In this document: positions 19,351-30,814 of the stretch, in pieces
How positions within the stretch are numbered: position 1 is the stretch's first letter
Layout of the letters: every line of letters begins with the position of its first letter
From: Alphaproteobacteria bacterium
GTDB lineage: Bacteria > Pseudomonadota > Alphaproteobacteria > TMED109
Direction: 5' to 3'
Length of the DNA stretch: 64,000 bases
Assembly (NCBI GenBank): GCA_022819905.1
Contig: JAJEGJ010000013.1
Span: forward strand, 1-64,000
The notes under the pieces: generated by a model
Database searches by the model: none
Told to the model about the DNA's origin: nothing
What the model saw: the letters and a program-made list of their open reading frames with translations, nothing else
Program-made: the position numbers and the translations under genes

Positions 19351-20837
19351 GCACCTGGCCGATCCTGTCGCTGCTGGTGTTCCTGCCGGTAGCGGGGATC
19401 GCCTTCCTCGCCCTGACCGGCCGCAGCGGCGCGGAGAATGACCGCAACGCCCGCGATGTGACTCTCTGGACCTCGCTTGCCAACCTGGCGCTGGCGGTCG
19501 TGCTGGCCGCCCGGTTCGATCCGGGCAAGGACGGCTTCCAGTTTGTCGAGCACGCCGCGTGGCTGCCGGAGCTCGGTGTCGCGTATCACGTTGGCGTGGA
19601 CGGGATTTCGGTCCTGTTCATCCTGCTGACGGCGCTCCTGGTGCCGATCTGCATCGTCGCCTCCTGGACGACGGTCGTCGAGCGCGTGCGCTCGTGGATG
19701 GTCGCGTTCCTGGCCATGGAGGCCCTCATGATCGGGGTTTTCGTGGCGCGGGATGCCCTGCTGTTCTACGTGTTCTTCGAGGCCATCCTGATTCCGATGT
19801 TCCTGATCATCGGGATCTGGGGCGGCGAGCGGCGCGTGCACGCTGCCTTCAAGTTCGTGCTCTACACCCTGGCCGGGTCGGTGCTGTTCCTGATCGCGAT
19901 CCTGACGCTCGCCAGCCTGGCCGGCTCCACCGACATGGACCGTCTGGAGCACACGCCGATCGCCGTCGACGCCCAGCGCTGGATCTGGATCGCGATGTTC
20001 GCGTCGTTCGCGGTCAAGGTGCCGATGTGGCCGCTGCACACCTGGCTGCCGGACGCCCATGTCCAGGCGCCGACCGCCGGGTCGGTCATCCTGGCGGGCG
20101 TCCTCCTGAAGCTCGGCGGCTACGGTTTCCTCCGCTTTTCGCTGCCGATGCTGCCCGCGGCCAGCGCGGAATTCATGCCGCTGGTCTACGTGCTGAGTGC
20201 TGTCGCGATCCTCTACACGTCGCTGGTCGCGCTGATGCAGCGCGACATGAAGCGGCTGATCGCCTATTCGTCGGTGGCCCATATGGGAGTCGTCACGCTC
20301 GGGTTGTTCACGGCTTCCGCTCGGGCCATCTCCGGCGCCATCGTGCAAATGTTGAGCCACGGCCTCGTGTCCGCGGCACTGTTCCTGGTGGTCGGCGTGG
20401 TGTACGACCGGCGGCATTCCCGGGAGATCGCCGACTACGGTGGCCTCGTCCATTCGATGCCACGGTACGCGGTGCTGTTCATGCTGTTCGCGCTGGCCGC
20501 GGTTGGATTGCCGGCCACCAGCGGATTCGTGGGCGAGTTCCTGGTCATCGTGGGCGTGTTTCCGGTGAGCGCGGTCTTCGCCGCCTGCGCGGCTGCCGGC
20601 ATGGTGCTGTCGGCCGCCTACATGCTGTGGCTGTACCGCCGCGTGGTGTTCGGCGGTGTGCCGGCGGGGCCGCCGCTGCCGGATCTGGACCGGCGCGAAA
20701 CTGGCATGTTCCTGCCGCTCGCGATCCTGGTCCTCTGGCTCGGCATCCAGCCGGACTTCGTGTTCCGGCTGGTCGAGGGACCGTCGGCCGAACTGGCGGC
20801 GAGGCTGCTGGCCGCGCAAACGGGTGGCGGTGTGTGA
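19347..20837 (+). CDS. nuoM: NADH-quinone oxidoreductase subunit M
   Basis: A 496-residue antiporter-like proton channel. The family motifs FYVFFEAILIPMFLIIGIWGG, VKVPMWPLHTWLPDAHVQAPT and SSVAHMGVV are present. The GTG at 19347 overlaps the nuoL stop and gives the usual opening [13 protein letters not shown]. An ATG at 19320 would lengthen it into nuoL. Confidence 0.97.
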   Translation: MSTWPILSLLVFLPVAGIAFLALTGRSGAENDRNARDVTLWTSLANLALAVVLAARFDPGKDGFQFVEHAAWLPELGVAYHVGVDGISVLFILLTALLVPICIVASWTTVVERVRSWMVAFLAMEALMIGVFVARDALLFYVFFEAILIPMFLIIGIWGGERRVHAAFKFVLYTLAGSVLFLIAILTLASLAGSTDMDRLEHTPIAVDAQRWIWIAMFASFAVKVPMWPLHTWLPDAHVQAPTAGSVILAGVLLKLGGYGFLRFSLPMLPAASAEFMPLVYVLSAVAILYTSLVALMQRDMKRLIAYSSVAHMGVVTLGLFTASARAISGAIVQMLSHGLVSAALFLVVGVVYDRRHSREIADYGGLVHSMPRYAVLFMLFALAAVGLPATSGFVGEFLVIVGVFPVSAVFAACAAAGMVLSAAYMLWLYRRVVFGGVPAGPPLPDLDRRETGMFLPLAILVLWLGIQPDFVFRLVEGPSAELAARLLAAQTGGGV

Positions 20838-22267
20838 TGGAGCTGGCCCCGGCGCTTCTGGGCGCGCTGCCCGAGTTGCTCCTGGCCTTGGGGGCGACCG
20901 TGCTCACCATGGTCGGCCCCTTCGTTGTCGATCAACGGCGGGCATGGCTCACCCGGGCCGCGCTGCTCACGTTGGTGGGGGCGCTGGCCCTGGTTCCGAC
21001 GCCTCCCGACGGCCTCATCTTCGGCGGGCTGTTCGTGGTCGACGGGTTCGGCAAGTTCATGAAGATCCTGGTACTGGGGGCGACCGCCTGGACTCTCCTG
21101 ATTGCGGAGGAGGGCCGCCAGTCGGCGAGCATGCGGGCGTTCGAGTACCCGGTGCTGGTGCTGTTTTCGGCACTGGGCATGCTCGCCACCGTGTCGGCGA
21201 ACAATCTGATGAGCCTCTACCTGGGGCTCGAGATGATGAGTATCCCGCTCTACGTCCTGACGGCGTTGAAGCGTGAATCGCGTCATGCCGGTGAGGCCGG
21301 GATCAAGTACTTCGTCCTGGGCGCGCTGGCCTCGGCGCTGCTCCTCTACGGCTGTGCGCTGCTGTACGGGTTCACCGGCACGACGGATTTCAACGCGCTC
21401 GCCGTCGCGTTGCCGGATGCGCCGCCGCTCGGTGCCGCGGCCGGGCTGGTCTTCCTGGTGGCCGGAATCGCCTTCAAGTTGTCGGCGGCGCCGTTCCACA
21501 TGTGGACCCCGGACGTCTACGAGGGGGCTCCGACGCCCGTCACGGCGTTCCTGGCCGCCGCCCCCAAGGTTGCGGCCGGGGCGCTGATGCTGCGGGTGCT
21601 GTTCGGGCCGCTGATCGGCCTGGCGGACGTGTGGATGCCGGCGATCGCCGTGCTGGCCGTCCTGTCCATGACGGTGGGGGCGTTCGGCGCGCTCCGGCAG
21701 ACGGGCCTCAAACGGCTGCTGGCCTACGGGACCATCGGTCACTCGGGATACATCTTCGTCGGGATTGCCGCCGGAACACCGGAGGGGATCCACGGAGCGT
21801 GCGTCTATCTCGCGATCTATGCGGTCATGACGATCGGCGCGTTTGCCTGTCTCCTGGCCATGCACCGCAGCCATCAGCCGTTCGAGCAGGTGGAGCACCT
21901 CGCGGGAATCGGTCGCCACCGTCCGATGTTCGCCCTGGCGTTCTCGGCATTGCTGCTGTCGATGGCCGGTCTCCCGCCGCTCGCCGGCTTCGTGGCCAAG
22001 CTGTATGTGTTCCGGGCAGCGGTCGAGGCGGACCTGTTCTGGCTGGCGGTGGTCGGCGTGCTCGCCAGCGTGGTGGCCGCCGCCTATTACTTCCGCGTGG
22101 TCTACGTGATGTATTTCGCGGATGGGGACGAGGATTTCGAGCACATGCCCGGACGGAGGGTCACGTTGACGGTGACCGCGACGGCGCTGACCGCGCTGCT
22201 GTTTCTTTTCGTGGCCCCCGTGGTGGTCGAGGCGGCGGCCCGGGCCGCGGGCACGCTTGGACTCTGA
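20837..22267 (+). CDS. nuoN: NADH-quinone oxidoreductase subunit N
   Basis: A 476-residue antiporter-like proton channel, the last of the fourteen complex I genes. It contains LYLGLEMMSIPLYVL with the conserved glutamate, KLSAAPFHMWTPDVYEGAPTP with lysine and histidine, and a normal length. The ATG at 20837 overlaps the nuoM stop by one base. The birA gene follows after 9 bases, so the transcript probably continues. Confidence 0.97.
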   Translation: MELAPALLGALPELLLALGATVLTMVGPFVVDQRRAWLTRAALLTLVGALALVPTPPDGLIFGGLFVVDGFGKFMKILVLGATAWTLLIAEEGRQSASMRAFEYPVLVLFSALGMLATVSANNLMSLYLGLEMMSIPLYVLTALKRESRHAGEAGIKYFVLGALASALLLYGCALLYGFTGTTDFNALAVALPDAPPLGAAAGLVFLVAGIAFKLSAAPFHMWTPDVYEGAPTPVTAFLAAAPKVAAGALMLRVLFGPLIGLADVWMPAIAVLAVLSMTVGAFGALRQTGLKRLLAYGTIGHSGYIFVGIAAGTPEGIHGACVYLAIYAVMTIGAFACLLAMHRSHQPFEQVEHLAGIGRHRPMFALAFSALLLSMAGLPPLAGFVAKLYVFRAAVEADLFWLAVVGVLASVVAAAYYFRVVYVMYFADGDEDFEHMPGRRVTLTVTATALTALLFLFVAPVVVEAAARAAGTLGL

Positions 22268-22276
22268 GCGGGAGCG

Positions 22277-22993
22277 GTGACGAATTTTCGGGTGGTGCGA
22301 CTGAACACCGTGGACAGCACGAACGCTGAAGCGTGGCGTCGGGCTGGCCGTCCCGCAGAAGCCAACCTCGTCGTCTGGGCGGGCCGGCAGGAGCAGGGCC
22401 GCGGCCGTCACGGCCGCGGCTGGGTCTCTCCGCCCGGCAATCTCTACGCGTCGGTGGTGCGGCCCCGGGCCGGCGGCGCCCACCCGGCCCTCGAGGTGTT
22501 TCGGGCCGGGATTTGCCTGGTGGAGGCGGTTCTCGAGGTGACGGGGAGCACGGTGGCCGCCCGGTTGAAATGGCCGAACGACCTCGTGGTCGGCGGTCGC
22601 AAGGTCGCCGGCATTCTGGCGGAGTCCGCGCCGGAGCGCGCCGCCACGGTGGTCGGGACCGGCGTGAACCTGGTCTCGCACCCTAATGCGACGTCGCTGC
22701 CGGCGACCGATCTTGTACGCGAGGGGGCGCCGCCGGTCAGCCCCGCCCGCCTGCTGGCTGCGTACTTGGGGCGCCTGGCTGCCCGCGCGGCTCACGGGCC
22801 CGACCGAATTCTCGAGCGCTGGCGCGCGCTGGCACTGCCAGCCGGGACCGCGTTCCGGGTGCGGATCGGCGACGACGAAGTGCAGGGGGCATTCGCCGGC
22901 GTCGACGATGAAGGGGCGCTGCTGCTCGACCTGGCCGACGGCGAGCGTCGGCGGATCATTGCCGGCGATGCGTTTCCCGAGATGGGCGGCTGA
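22277..22993 (+). CDS. birA: Biotin--[acetyl-CoA-carboxylase] ligase
   Basis: A 238-residue class I biotin protein ligase that activates biotin and attaches it to carboxylases. The catalytic glycine-rich motif QGRGRHGRGWVSP near residues 40-52 and KWPNDLVVGGRKVAGILAE are present. There is no N-terminal helix-turn-helix, so it is not a repressor, unlike the E. coli protein. It starts with GTG 9 bases after nuoN, and its stop meets the coaX ATG. The order nuoN-birA-coaX-rnj is typical of alphaproteobacteria. Confidence 0.94.
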   Translation: MTNFRVVRLNTVDSTNAEAWRRAGRPAEANLVVWAGRQEQGRGRHGRGWVSPPGNLYASVVRPRAGGAHPALEVFRAGICLVEAVLEVTGSTVAARLKWPNDLVVGGRKVAGILAESAPERAATVVGTGVNLVSHPNATSLPATDLVREGAPPVSPARLLAAYLGRLAARAAHGPDRILERWRALALPAGTAFRVRIGDDEVQGAFAGVDDEGALLLDLADGERRRIIAGDAFPEMGG

Positions 22994-23781
22994 TGGCGTC
23001 GCAGCTGCTGGCCGTGGACGTCGGGAACACCAACACGGTGTTCGCCGTGTTCGAGGGCGATCGCCTGCTGGTGTCGTGGCGCTTGGCGACGTCGGTGGAC
23101 CGCACGGCGGACGAGTACGCGGCCACGCTGTCGCAGTTGATGAAACTGGACGGCCGCAGCCCGGACACCGTCGGCGCCGTCGTGATTTCGACGGTGGTGC
23201 CGGCATCCCTGTTCGAACTGCGCCTGCTGGCCGACCGGATGTTCGGCTGCCGGGCCGATGTGGTCGGCGACGGGCTCGACCTCGGCATCGAGGTCCATAT
23301 CCCGAGCCCCCAGGAGGTCGGCGCCGACCGGCTGGTCAACGCGGTGGGGGCCTACCGCAGGTACGGCGGCGCCGTGATCGTCGTCGATTTCGGGACGGCG
23401 ACGACCTTCGATGTCGTCGGCACGCACGGCTCGTATGAAGGGGGCGTGATCGCCCCCGGCGTCAACCTGTCCCTCGAGGCGCTGCACGCGGAGGCGGCCC
23501 GGCTGCCGCGAATCGCCATCGGGCGGCCTGGGGCCGTCGTCGGCCAGGACACGGTTTCCGCCATGCGGTCAGGGATCTACTGGGGCTATGTCGGCCTGAT
23601 CGAGGGCTTGATCGAACGGATACGGACGGAGCGGGGACAGCCGTCGATGCAGGTGGTGGCGACGGGCGGGCTTGCCGATCTGTTTGCCCAGGCCACCGGC
23701 GTCATCGACACCGTGGACCCCAACCTCACGCTGTACGGACTGTGCTTCGTGCATCGCCACAACCGGGGCACCCCGGCATGA
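22993..23781 (+). CDS. coaX: Type III pantothenate kinase
   Basis: A 262-residue CoaX that phosphorylates pantothenate in the first step of coenzyme A synthesis. The phosphate-binding DVGNTNTVF lies at residues 8-16. The pantothenate site with GADRLVNAVGAY and the second phosphate motif VDFGTATTFDVV follow, and GGVIAPGVNLSLEAL is conserved. Its ATG overlaps the last base of the birA stop codon, and its own stop overlaps the rnj start. Confidence 0.95.
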   Translation: MASQLLAVDVGNTNTVFAVFEGDRLLVSWRLATSVDRTADEYAATLSQLMKLDGRSPDTVGAVVISTVVPASLFELRLLADRMFGCRADVVGDGLDLGIEVHIPSPQEVGADRLVNAVGAYRRYGGAVIVVDFGTATTFDVVGTHGSYEGGVIAPGVNLSLEALHAEAARLPRIAIGRPGAVVGQDTVSAMRSGIYWGYVGLIEGLIERIRTERGQPSMQVVATGGLADLFAQATGVIDTVDPNLTLYGLCFVHRHNRGTPA

Positions 23782-25439
23782 GCAGCCTGCCGATTCCCGG
23801 CCCCGACGAACTGCTGTTCGTGCCGCTGGGCGGTTCCGGCGAAATCGGCATGAACCTGAACCTCTACGGGTATGACGGCCGCTGGATCATGATCGATTGC
23901 GGCGTGTCGTTCCGGGACGAACGGATGCCGGAGGCGGATGTCGTGATGCCGGATATCCGCGCGCTTGAGGGCATGGAAGAGCGGATCGAGGCCATCGTGC
24001 TGACGCACGCCCACGAGGATCACCACGGCGCGGTGCATCACCTCTGGCCCCGGCTCCGGTGTCCGGTGCTCGCCACGCCGTTTGCGGCCATGCTCCTTCG
24101 GGAAAAACTCGCGGACGCGGGCCTGCGGGATATCGTTCCCGTGGACCAGGTGGCGCCCGGCGAATCGCGGCAACTCGGGCACTTCCGCGCGGAGTACGTG
24201 CCGATCACGCACTCGATTCCGGAATCCCACGCGATCGCGTTGACCACCCCGGCCGGCGTGGTGTTGCACACGGGCGACTGGAAGTTCGACCCGCGGCCCG
24301 GGCTGGGGCCGACCACGGACGAGGTCAGGCTCCGGCAACTGGGCGACGCCGGGGTCCTCGCGATCACCTGCGATTCCACCAACGCCCTGGTGGCCGGGGA
24401 GTCGGGATCCGAGGGCGATATCGCCGACGAGCTGGTCCCGTTGGTCGACGGACAGCCGGGGCTCGTGGCGGTGGCGACGTTTGCTTCCAACGTGGCGCGG
24501 CTCCGCACGGTGGCGGAGGTGGCCAGGCGGTGCGGCCGCAAGATGGCGCTGGTCGGACGGTCACTCTGGCGGCTCACCGACGCGGCGCGCGCGTCGGGAT
24601 ACCTTGCCGGTGTCCCGGCATTCGTCAAGGAAGACGCGATCCGGTCGTTTCCGCGCCGCGACCTGCTGGTCGTCTGCACCGGTTCGCAAGGTGAACCCCG
24701 GGCGGCGCTGTCCCGGATCATCGAGCAGCGGCATCGCGCCCTGCACTTCGCGGCGGGCGACCGGGTGATCTTCTCGTCGCGGGTCATCCCGGGGAACGAG
24801 ATCGCGGTCAAGCGAATCTGGAACGGGCTGATCGAGCTGGGGTGCGATGTCGTCACCTCGGAGCAGGCCCCGATCCACGTGTCTGGACACCCGGCGCGCG
24901 ACGAGCTCACGCGCATGTACCACTGCATCCGACCGCAGATCGCGCTGCCCGTGCACGGGGAGCCGCTCCACATCCGCGCGCATGCCAATCTCGCCCGATC
25001 CCTGCAGGTGCCCGAGGTGTTCGAGCCGCGCAACGGCAGGGTGATCCGGCTGGCGCCGCAAGCGGCGGAAGTCGGCTGGGTCGAGGCCGGCAGGCTGATC
25101 CTGGACGGGACGGACGTCGTGCCCCGCGAGTCCGGCCACCTGCAGGCCCGCCGACGGATGGCGTACCATGGGGCGGTCACCGTGACGATGATCGTGGAGG
25201 ATGACGAGGTCCTGGTGGAGCCGCGGGTCACGTTTCACGGGCTCGACCCGGTGGGCAACGGGGCAGAGGTCGACATCACCGAGACCGTCCTCAGCGTATG
25301 GGACGGGTTCTCGTCCGGCGAGTGCGAGGAAGACGGACACGCTCGGCCAATCCTCGAGAAGGCAGTGCGCCGCGCGTGTCGCCGATCCCTGCTCAAGCAG
25401 CCGGACGTCGTCGTCGAACTGATCCGGCTGGGGGGCTGA
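23778..25439 (+). CDS. rnj: Ribonuclease J
   Basis: A 553-residue metallo-beta-lactamase/beta-CASP ribonuclease that processes and degrades RNA by endo- and 5' exonucleolytic cleavage. The zinc motif THAHEDHHGAVHH is at about 76-88, further ligands follow in ITHSIPESHAI and VVLHTGDWKFD, and beta-CASP motifs appear later, with HVSGHPARDEL and LPVHGEP. The ATG at 23778 overlaps the coaX stop and gives the normal N-terminus; the frame from 23742 only extends it. The mce gene follows after 4 bases. Confidence 0.95.
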   Translation: MSSLPIPGPDELLFVPLGGSGEIGMNLNLYGYDGRWIMIDCGVSFRDERMPEADVVMPDIRALEGMEERIEAIVLTHAHEDHHGAVHHLWPRLRCPVLATPFAAMLLREKLADAGLRDIVPVDQVAPGESRQLGHFRAEYVPITHSIPESHAIALTTPAGVVLHTGDWKFDPRPGLGPTTDEVRLRQLGDAGVLAITCDSTNALVAGESGSEGDIADELVPLVDGQPGLVAVATFASNVARLRTVAEVARRCGRKMALVGRSLWRLTDAARASGYLAGVPAFVKEDAIRSFPRRDLLVVCTGSQGEPRAALSRIIEQRHRALHFAAGDRVIFSSRVIPGNEIAVKRIWNGLIELGCDVVTSEQAPIHVSGHPARDELTRMYHCIRPQIALPVHGEPLHIRAHANLARSLQVPEVFEPRNGRVIRLAPQAAEVGWVEAGRLILDGTDVVPRESGHLQARRRMAYHGAVTVTMIVEDDEVLVEPRVTFHGLDPVGNGAEVDITETVLSVWDGFSSGECEEDGHARPILEKAVRRACRRSLLKQPDVVVELIRLGG

Positions 25440-25443
25440 CGGG

Positions 25444-25857
25444 ATGGAGTCAATCCTGGGCGAACTGAACCACGTGGCCATCGTGGTTCCCGATCTCGAC
25501 ACCGCCGCCCGCCGCTACCGGGACATCTTCGGCGCGCGGGTATCGGCGCCGCTCCCGCTCCCGGATCACGGGGTCACGACCGTATTCGTCGAGCTTCCCA
25601 ACACCAAGATCGAGCTGCTGCATCCGCTGGGCGACGAGTCGCCGGTGGCGTCGTTCCTCGCGCGGAACCCGGCAGGCGGCATTCACCATCTCTGCTACGA
25701 GGTCGACGATCTCAGCGGCGCCCGTGACCGGCTGGTGCAGGCCGGCGCAAGGGTGCTCGGCGACGGCGAGCCGAAGACCGGGGCGCACGGGAAACCGGTC
25801 CTGTTCCTGCACCCGAAGGACTTCGACGGGACCCTCATCGAACTGGAGCAGCGCTGA
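25444..25857 (+). CDS. mce: Methylmalonyl-CoA epimerase
   Basis: A 137-residue vicinal-oxygen-chelate protein that interconverts the epimers of methylmalonyl-CoA in propionate metabolism. Metal ligands fit the pattern: H in LNHVAIVVPDLD, a glutamate or glutamine around IELLHPLG, H in GGIHHLCYEVDD and E in GTLIELEQ. It is complete and of normal length. It sits between rnj and a DUF1467 gene, a neighbourhood known from many alphaproteobacteria. Confidence 0.93.
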   Translation: MESILGELNHVAIVVPDLDTAARRYRDIFGARVSAPLPLPDHGVTTVFVELPNTKIELLHPLGDESPVASFLARNPAGGIHHLCYEVDDLSGARDRLVQAGARVLGDGEPKTGAHGKPVLFLHPKDFDGTLIELEQR

Positions 25858-26129
25858 TGTCGGCGCTCGGCCTGGTGGTGGTGTTCTCCATCGTCTGGTG
25901 GCTGCTGTTCTTCATGCTGCTGCCGGTGGGGATCGAACCGTCCCGGGAGCGCGTGCCGGGACAGGATCCGGGCGCGCCAGCGCGTCCCCTGCTGGTCCGG
26001 AAGGTGCTGCTGGCCACCGTGGTTGCCGCCGTGGTGACCGGCCTCGTGCACATTGCCGCGCTGCAGGGCTGGATCTCGTTGTGGTCGCTGCTCGGGACGG
26101 AGGAAGCCGCCGGCCCGGCGTCGGGCTGA
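25857..26129 (+). CDS. DUF1467 family membrane protein
   Basis: A 90-residue protein with two transmembrane helices, residues about 3-23 and 48-69, separated by a proline-rich cytoplasmic loop with EPSRERVPGQDPGAP. This matches DUF1467, a small family of unknown function that usually lies between mce and proS in alphaproteobacteria. The ATG overlaps the mce stop. The usual proS gene does not follow; an unrelated ilvN comes next after a gap. Confidence 0.85.
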   Translation: MSALGLVVVFSIVWWLLFFMLLPVGIEPSRERVPGQDPGAPARPLLVRKVLLATVVAAVVTGLVHIAALQGWISLWSLLGTEEAAGPASG

Positions 26130-26394
26130 CCATGGGGCCGCGGCGCATCTCTGGCCGACCGCACGACCGGCGGGTGGGCCTCGTCGCTGGCCGTGTCGCG
26201 GCCGCGTCCGGCGACCGGTGCCGGCCGCTGACGGCAGCACGTCAACAGCGCGGCGCGGGAGCGCGGGCCGCCGGCGGTTCCAGCGGACGGGCACCCGCCT
26301 TCCGCGTGCCCGGTGCGTTCGCTACATTCCCGGCCGAGGACGACCCGGCTGGGGCGCTCCGTCGCTGCGCATGCCGGCCCTGGGGGGGTTGAAG

Positions 26395-27977
<1,583 letters not shown>

Positions 27978-28121
27978 GCGCAGCGGCGGGCCGAGAGCCC
28001 GAAAACCGTTGAACTTGCGGTAATTTCAGGGTAGGTACAGCTTGACAGTGCACTGAGCGAGCGCGGAGCCAAAGAGCCGTGGGACCGCGCCGCTTCTGCG
28101 CGTCTGCCCTCGGGGAACGTC

Positions 28122-29675
28122 ATGGCTAAATCCGCCGATCATGTAGTGATCTTCGACACCACCCTGCGAGACGGAGAGCAGTCTCCTGGCTGCTCGATGA
28201 ACCTTGAGGAGAAGCTACGGGTCGCGGAGGTGCTGTCCCACCTGAATGTGGACGTGATCGAGGCGGGTTTCCCGGCCGCTTCCAACGGGGATTTCGAGGC
28301 CGTGCAGGCGGTCGCGGGGTCGGTGAAGGACTCGATCATCTGCGGCCTGGCGCGCGCCAGCCGCCGCGACATCGAGCGGGCGGCCGAGGCGCTGAAGCAG
28401 GCGAAAAGCGCCCGTATTCACACGTTTATCTCGACCAGCGCGCTCCACATGAAGCACAAGCTCCAGCTGGAGCCGGAGGAAGTCCATGCGCTGGTCGTGG
28501 ACAGCGTGACGTACGCAAGGAACTTCGCCGAGGACGTGGAGTGGAGCCCCGAAGACGGCTCGCGCACGGACCACGATTTCCTCTGCCGTTGCGTCGAGAG
28601 CGCCATTGACGCCGGCGCCAGCACCATCAACATCCCGGACACGGTCGGCTACGCCATACCCTCGGAGTTCGCCGATCTGATCTCGATGCTGCGGAACCGG
28701 GTTCCGAACATCGACAAGGCGGTCCTGTCGGTCCACTGTCACAACGATCTGGGCCTCGCGGTGGCGAACTCGCTCGCCGCCATCTCTGCGGGCGCACGCC
28801 AGGTGGAATGCACGATCAACGGCATCGGCGAGCGGGCCGGAAACGCGGCGATGGAGGAAATCGTCATGGCGCTTCGGACCCGCAAGGACGCGATGGTCTA
28901 TGAGACGTCGGTGGCCACGCGGCATATCACCCGTGCCTCGCGTCTGCTCGCGCAGGTGACCGGGTTCTCCGTGCAGCCGAACAAGGCGGTGGTCGGCGCC
29001 AATGCATTCGCGCATGAGTCCGGCATTCACCAGGACGGCATGCTGAAGCATTCGGAGACCTACGAGATCATGACCCCGGAGTCGGTCGGTCTCACGAAGT
29101 CCAGTCTGGTGCTGGGCAAGCATTCGGGCCGGGCGGCGCTGAGCGCGAAACTGCGCGAGCTCGGCATCGATCTCGGCGCCAACCAGCTGAACGATGTCTT
29201 CGTCCGGTTCAAGGAACTCGCCGACAAGAAGAAGGAGGTCTTTGAAGAGGACCTCCTGGCGCTGGCAGACGTCGGTGTCGCGGCGGAGGACGAGCGGGTC
29301 GCGCTGGTGGACCTGGCGCTGCGCTGCGGAACCGAAGAGGACGCGCAGGCAGCGGTCACGCTGCGCATCGACGGAGTGGAACAGAGCAAGGAACTGACTG
29401 GGACGGGCCCGGTCGACGCGGTGTTCAAGGGAATCTCGGCCCTGGTCCCCGGTGACTACCGGCTTGAATTATTTCAGGTCAGTGCGGTCACGGGCGGAAC
29501 TGACGCACAGGCTGACGTGACCGTCCGGCTCGAGGAGAACGGTCGGTCGGTCACGGGTCATGCGGCCGACACTGATACTATGGTGGCTGCAGCTCGTGCC
29601 TACATAACGGCCCTGAACCGGCTATTCACGAAACGCCAACGGGGAGTTCCACCGGCATTCGCGGCGCAGGGATAA
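28122..29675 (+). CDS. leuA: 2-isopropylmalate synthase
   Basis: A 517-residue synthase that condenses acetyl-CoA with 2-oxoisovalerate, the first committed step of leucine synthesis. The catalytic-domain opening DTTLRDGEQSPG is at 12-23; metal-binding HCHNDLG and the helical linker with GANAFAHESGIHQDGMLK follow. The C-terminal allosteric domain that senses leucine runs from about 390 to 510. The 144-base gap before it probably holds its own promoter, but I could not identify one securely, nor a leader peptide. The mreB gene begins 28 bases after its stop. Confidence 0.96.
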   Translation: MAKSADHVVIFDTTLRDGEQSPGCSMNLEEKLRVAEVLSHLNVDVIEAGFPAASNGDFEAVQAVAGSVKDSIICGLARASRRDIERAAEALKQAKSARIHTFISTSALHMKHKLQLEPEEVHALVVDSVTYARNFAEDVEWSPEDGSRTDHDFLCRCVESAIDAGASTINIPDTVGYAIPSEFADLISMLRNRVPNIDKAVLSVHCHNDLGLAVANSLAAISAGARQVECTINGIGERAGNAAMEEIVMALRTRKDAMVYETSVATRHITRASRLLAQVTGFSVQPNKAVVGANAFAHESGIHQDGMLKHSETYEIMTPESVGLTKSSLVLGKHSGRAALSAKLRELGIDLGANQLNDVFVRFKELADKKKEVFEEDLLALADVGVAAEDERVALVDLALRCGTEEDAQAAVTLRIDGVEQSKELTGTGPVDAVFKGISALVPGDYRLELFQVSAVTGGTDAQADVTVRLEENGRSVTGHAADTDTMVAAARAYITALNRLFTKRQRGVPPAFAAQG

Positions 29676-29703
29676 CCACAGCCGCACTTAGCGGGATTGT
29701 CTG

Positions 29704-30756
29704 ATGGCCATTTTCTCAGGGCTTCTGGACGCGTTCTCAAGCGAGTTCGGAATTGACTTGGGCACTGCCAACACGCTTGTGTACGTGCAAGGCCAGGGCG
29801 TGGTCCTGAACGAGCCGTCCATCATCTCCGTGGGCTACCGGGACGGCAAACCGCACACGCTGGCCGTCGGCAAGGACGCCAAGCAGATGATCGGCCGGAC
29901 GCCCGATTCGATCAGGGCCATCCGTCCCATGCGGAACGGCGTGATCGCCGACTTCGAGATGGCCGGCATGATGCTTGAGCATTTCATCCGCCGGGTCCAC
30001 CGGAACCGAAGCTTCATCTCGCCGCGAATCGCGGTGTGCATTCCGTCCGGAGCGACGCAGGTGGAGCGCCGCGCGATTCGCGAGTCGGCCGAGTCGACGG
30101 GCGCGCGTGACGTGGTCCTGATCGAAGAGCCGATGGCGGCGGCCCTGGGCGCGGACATGCCGATCATGGAATCCAACGCGTCCATGGTGGTGGATATCGG
30201 CGGGGGTACGACCGAGGTCGGCATCATCTCGCTTGGCGGGCTCGCGACGACGCGGTCCGTCCAGCTGGGTGGCGACAAGCTGGATCAGGCGCTGATCACG
30301 TACGTGCGAAACAATTTCCAGCTCCAGCTCGGAGAGCAGAGCGCCGAAAACCTGAAGAAGGACATCGGCTCCGTCTGCCTGCCCGAGGACGGCACCGACG
30401 GGCAGACCTGCACGGTGCGCGGAATGGATCTGACCACCGGTCTGCCGCGTGAAATCGAGGTCTCGGAGCGGCACATGTACGAGGCCTATTCCGAGACCGT
30501 GGACCAGATTGCGGAAACCGTGCGTGATGCGCTGCGGCACACCAGCCCGGAACTTGCGGCTGACCTGGTCAACCAGGGCGTGCTCCTGACCGGAGGGGGA
30601 GCCCTGCTCAAGGGCATCGACAAAGTCATTCGCGATACGACGGGACTGCCGGTGGCGGTGCATGACGAGCCGCTCTTTTGTGTTGCCTATGGTACCGGGA
30701 AGCTGCTGGGCAACCGTTTACTGCTGCGCCAGCTGGCGCAAATCGGGTCCAGCTGA
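29704..30756 (+). CDS. mreB: Rod shape-determining protein MreB
   Basis: A 350-residue actin-like protein that forms short membrane-bound filaments guiding cell-wall elongation. The phosphate-1 motif GIDLGTANTLVYV, phosphate-2 VVDIGGGTTEVGIISLGG and adenosine motif LTGGGALLKGID are present, and the N-terminal amphipathic segment FSGLLDAFSSE fits membrane binding. It heads a mreB-mreC-mreD-mrdA-rodA cluster with almost no spacing after mreC. Confidence 0.97.
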   Translation: MAIFSGLLDAFSSEFGIDLGTANTLVYVQGQGVVLNEPSIISVGYRDGKPHTLAVGKDAKQMIGRTPDSIRAIRPMRNGVIADFEMAGMMLEHFIRRVHRNRSFISPRIAVCIPSGATQVERRAIRESAESTGARDVVLIEEPMAAALGADMPIMESNASMVVDIGGGTTEVGIISLGGLATTRSVQLGGDKLDQALITYVRNNFQLQLGEQSAENLKKDIGSVCLPEDGTDGQTCTVRGMDLTTGLPREIEVSERHMYEAYSETVDQIAETVRDALRHTSPELAADLVNQGVLLTGGGALLKGIDKVIRDTTGLPVAVHDEPLFCVAYGTGKLLGNRLLLRQLAQIGSS

Positions 30757-30814
30757 CGGGTTCGGGTGTGTGGTCAGGGGTCGAGGATCGATCCGGGGGT
30801 AGCGAGACGTAGAG

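Noticed and set aside
20618..23206. An 862-codon open frame antisense to nuoM, nuoN and birA
   Set aside because: Its sequence is low-complexity, rich in arginine, glutamine and glycine, and the opposite strand holds three intact genes.
28009..28037. TTGAAC-N17-TAGGTA as the leuA promoter
   Set aside because: The -10 hexamer matches only two consensus positions; too weak to annotate.
27978..28121. A leucine-rich leader peptide or attenuator before leuA
   Set aside because: No short frame with a leucine run, and no terminator hairpin with a T-run, is visible.
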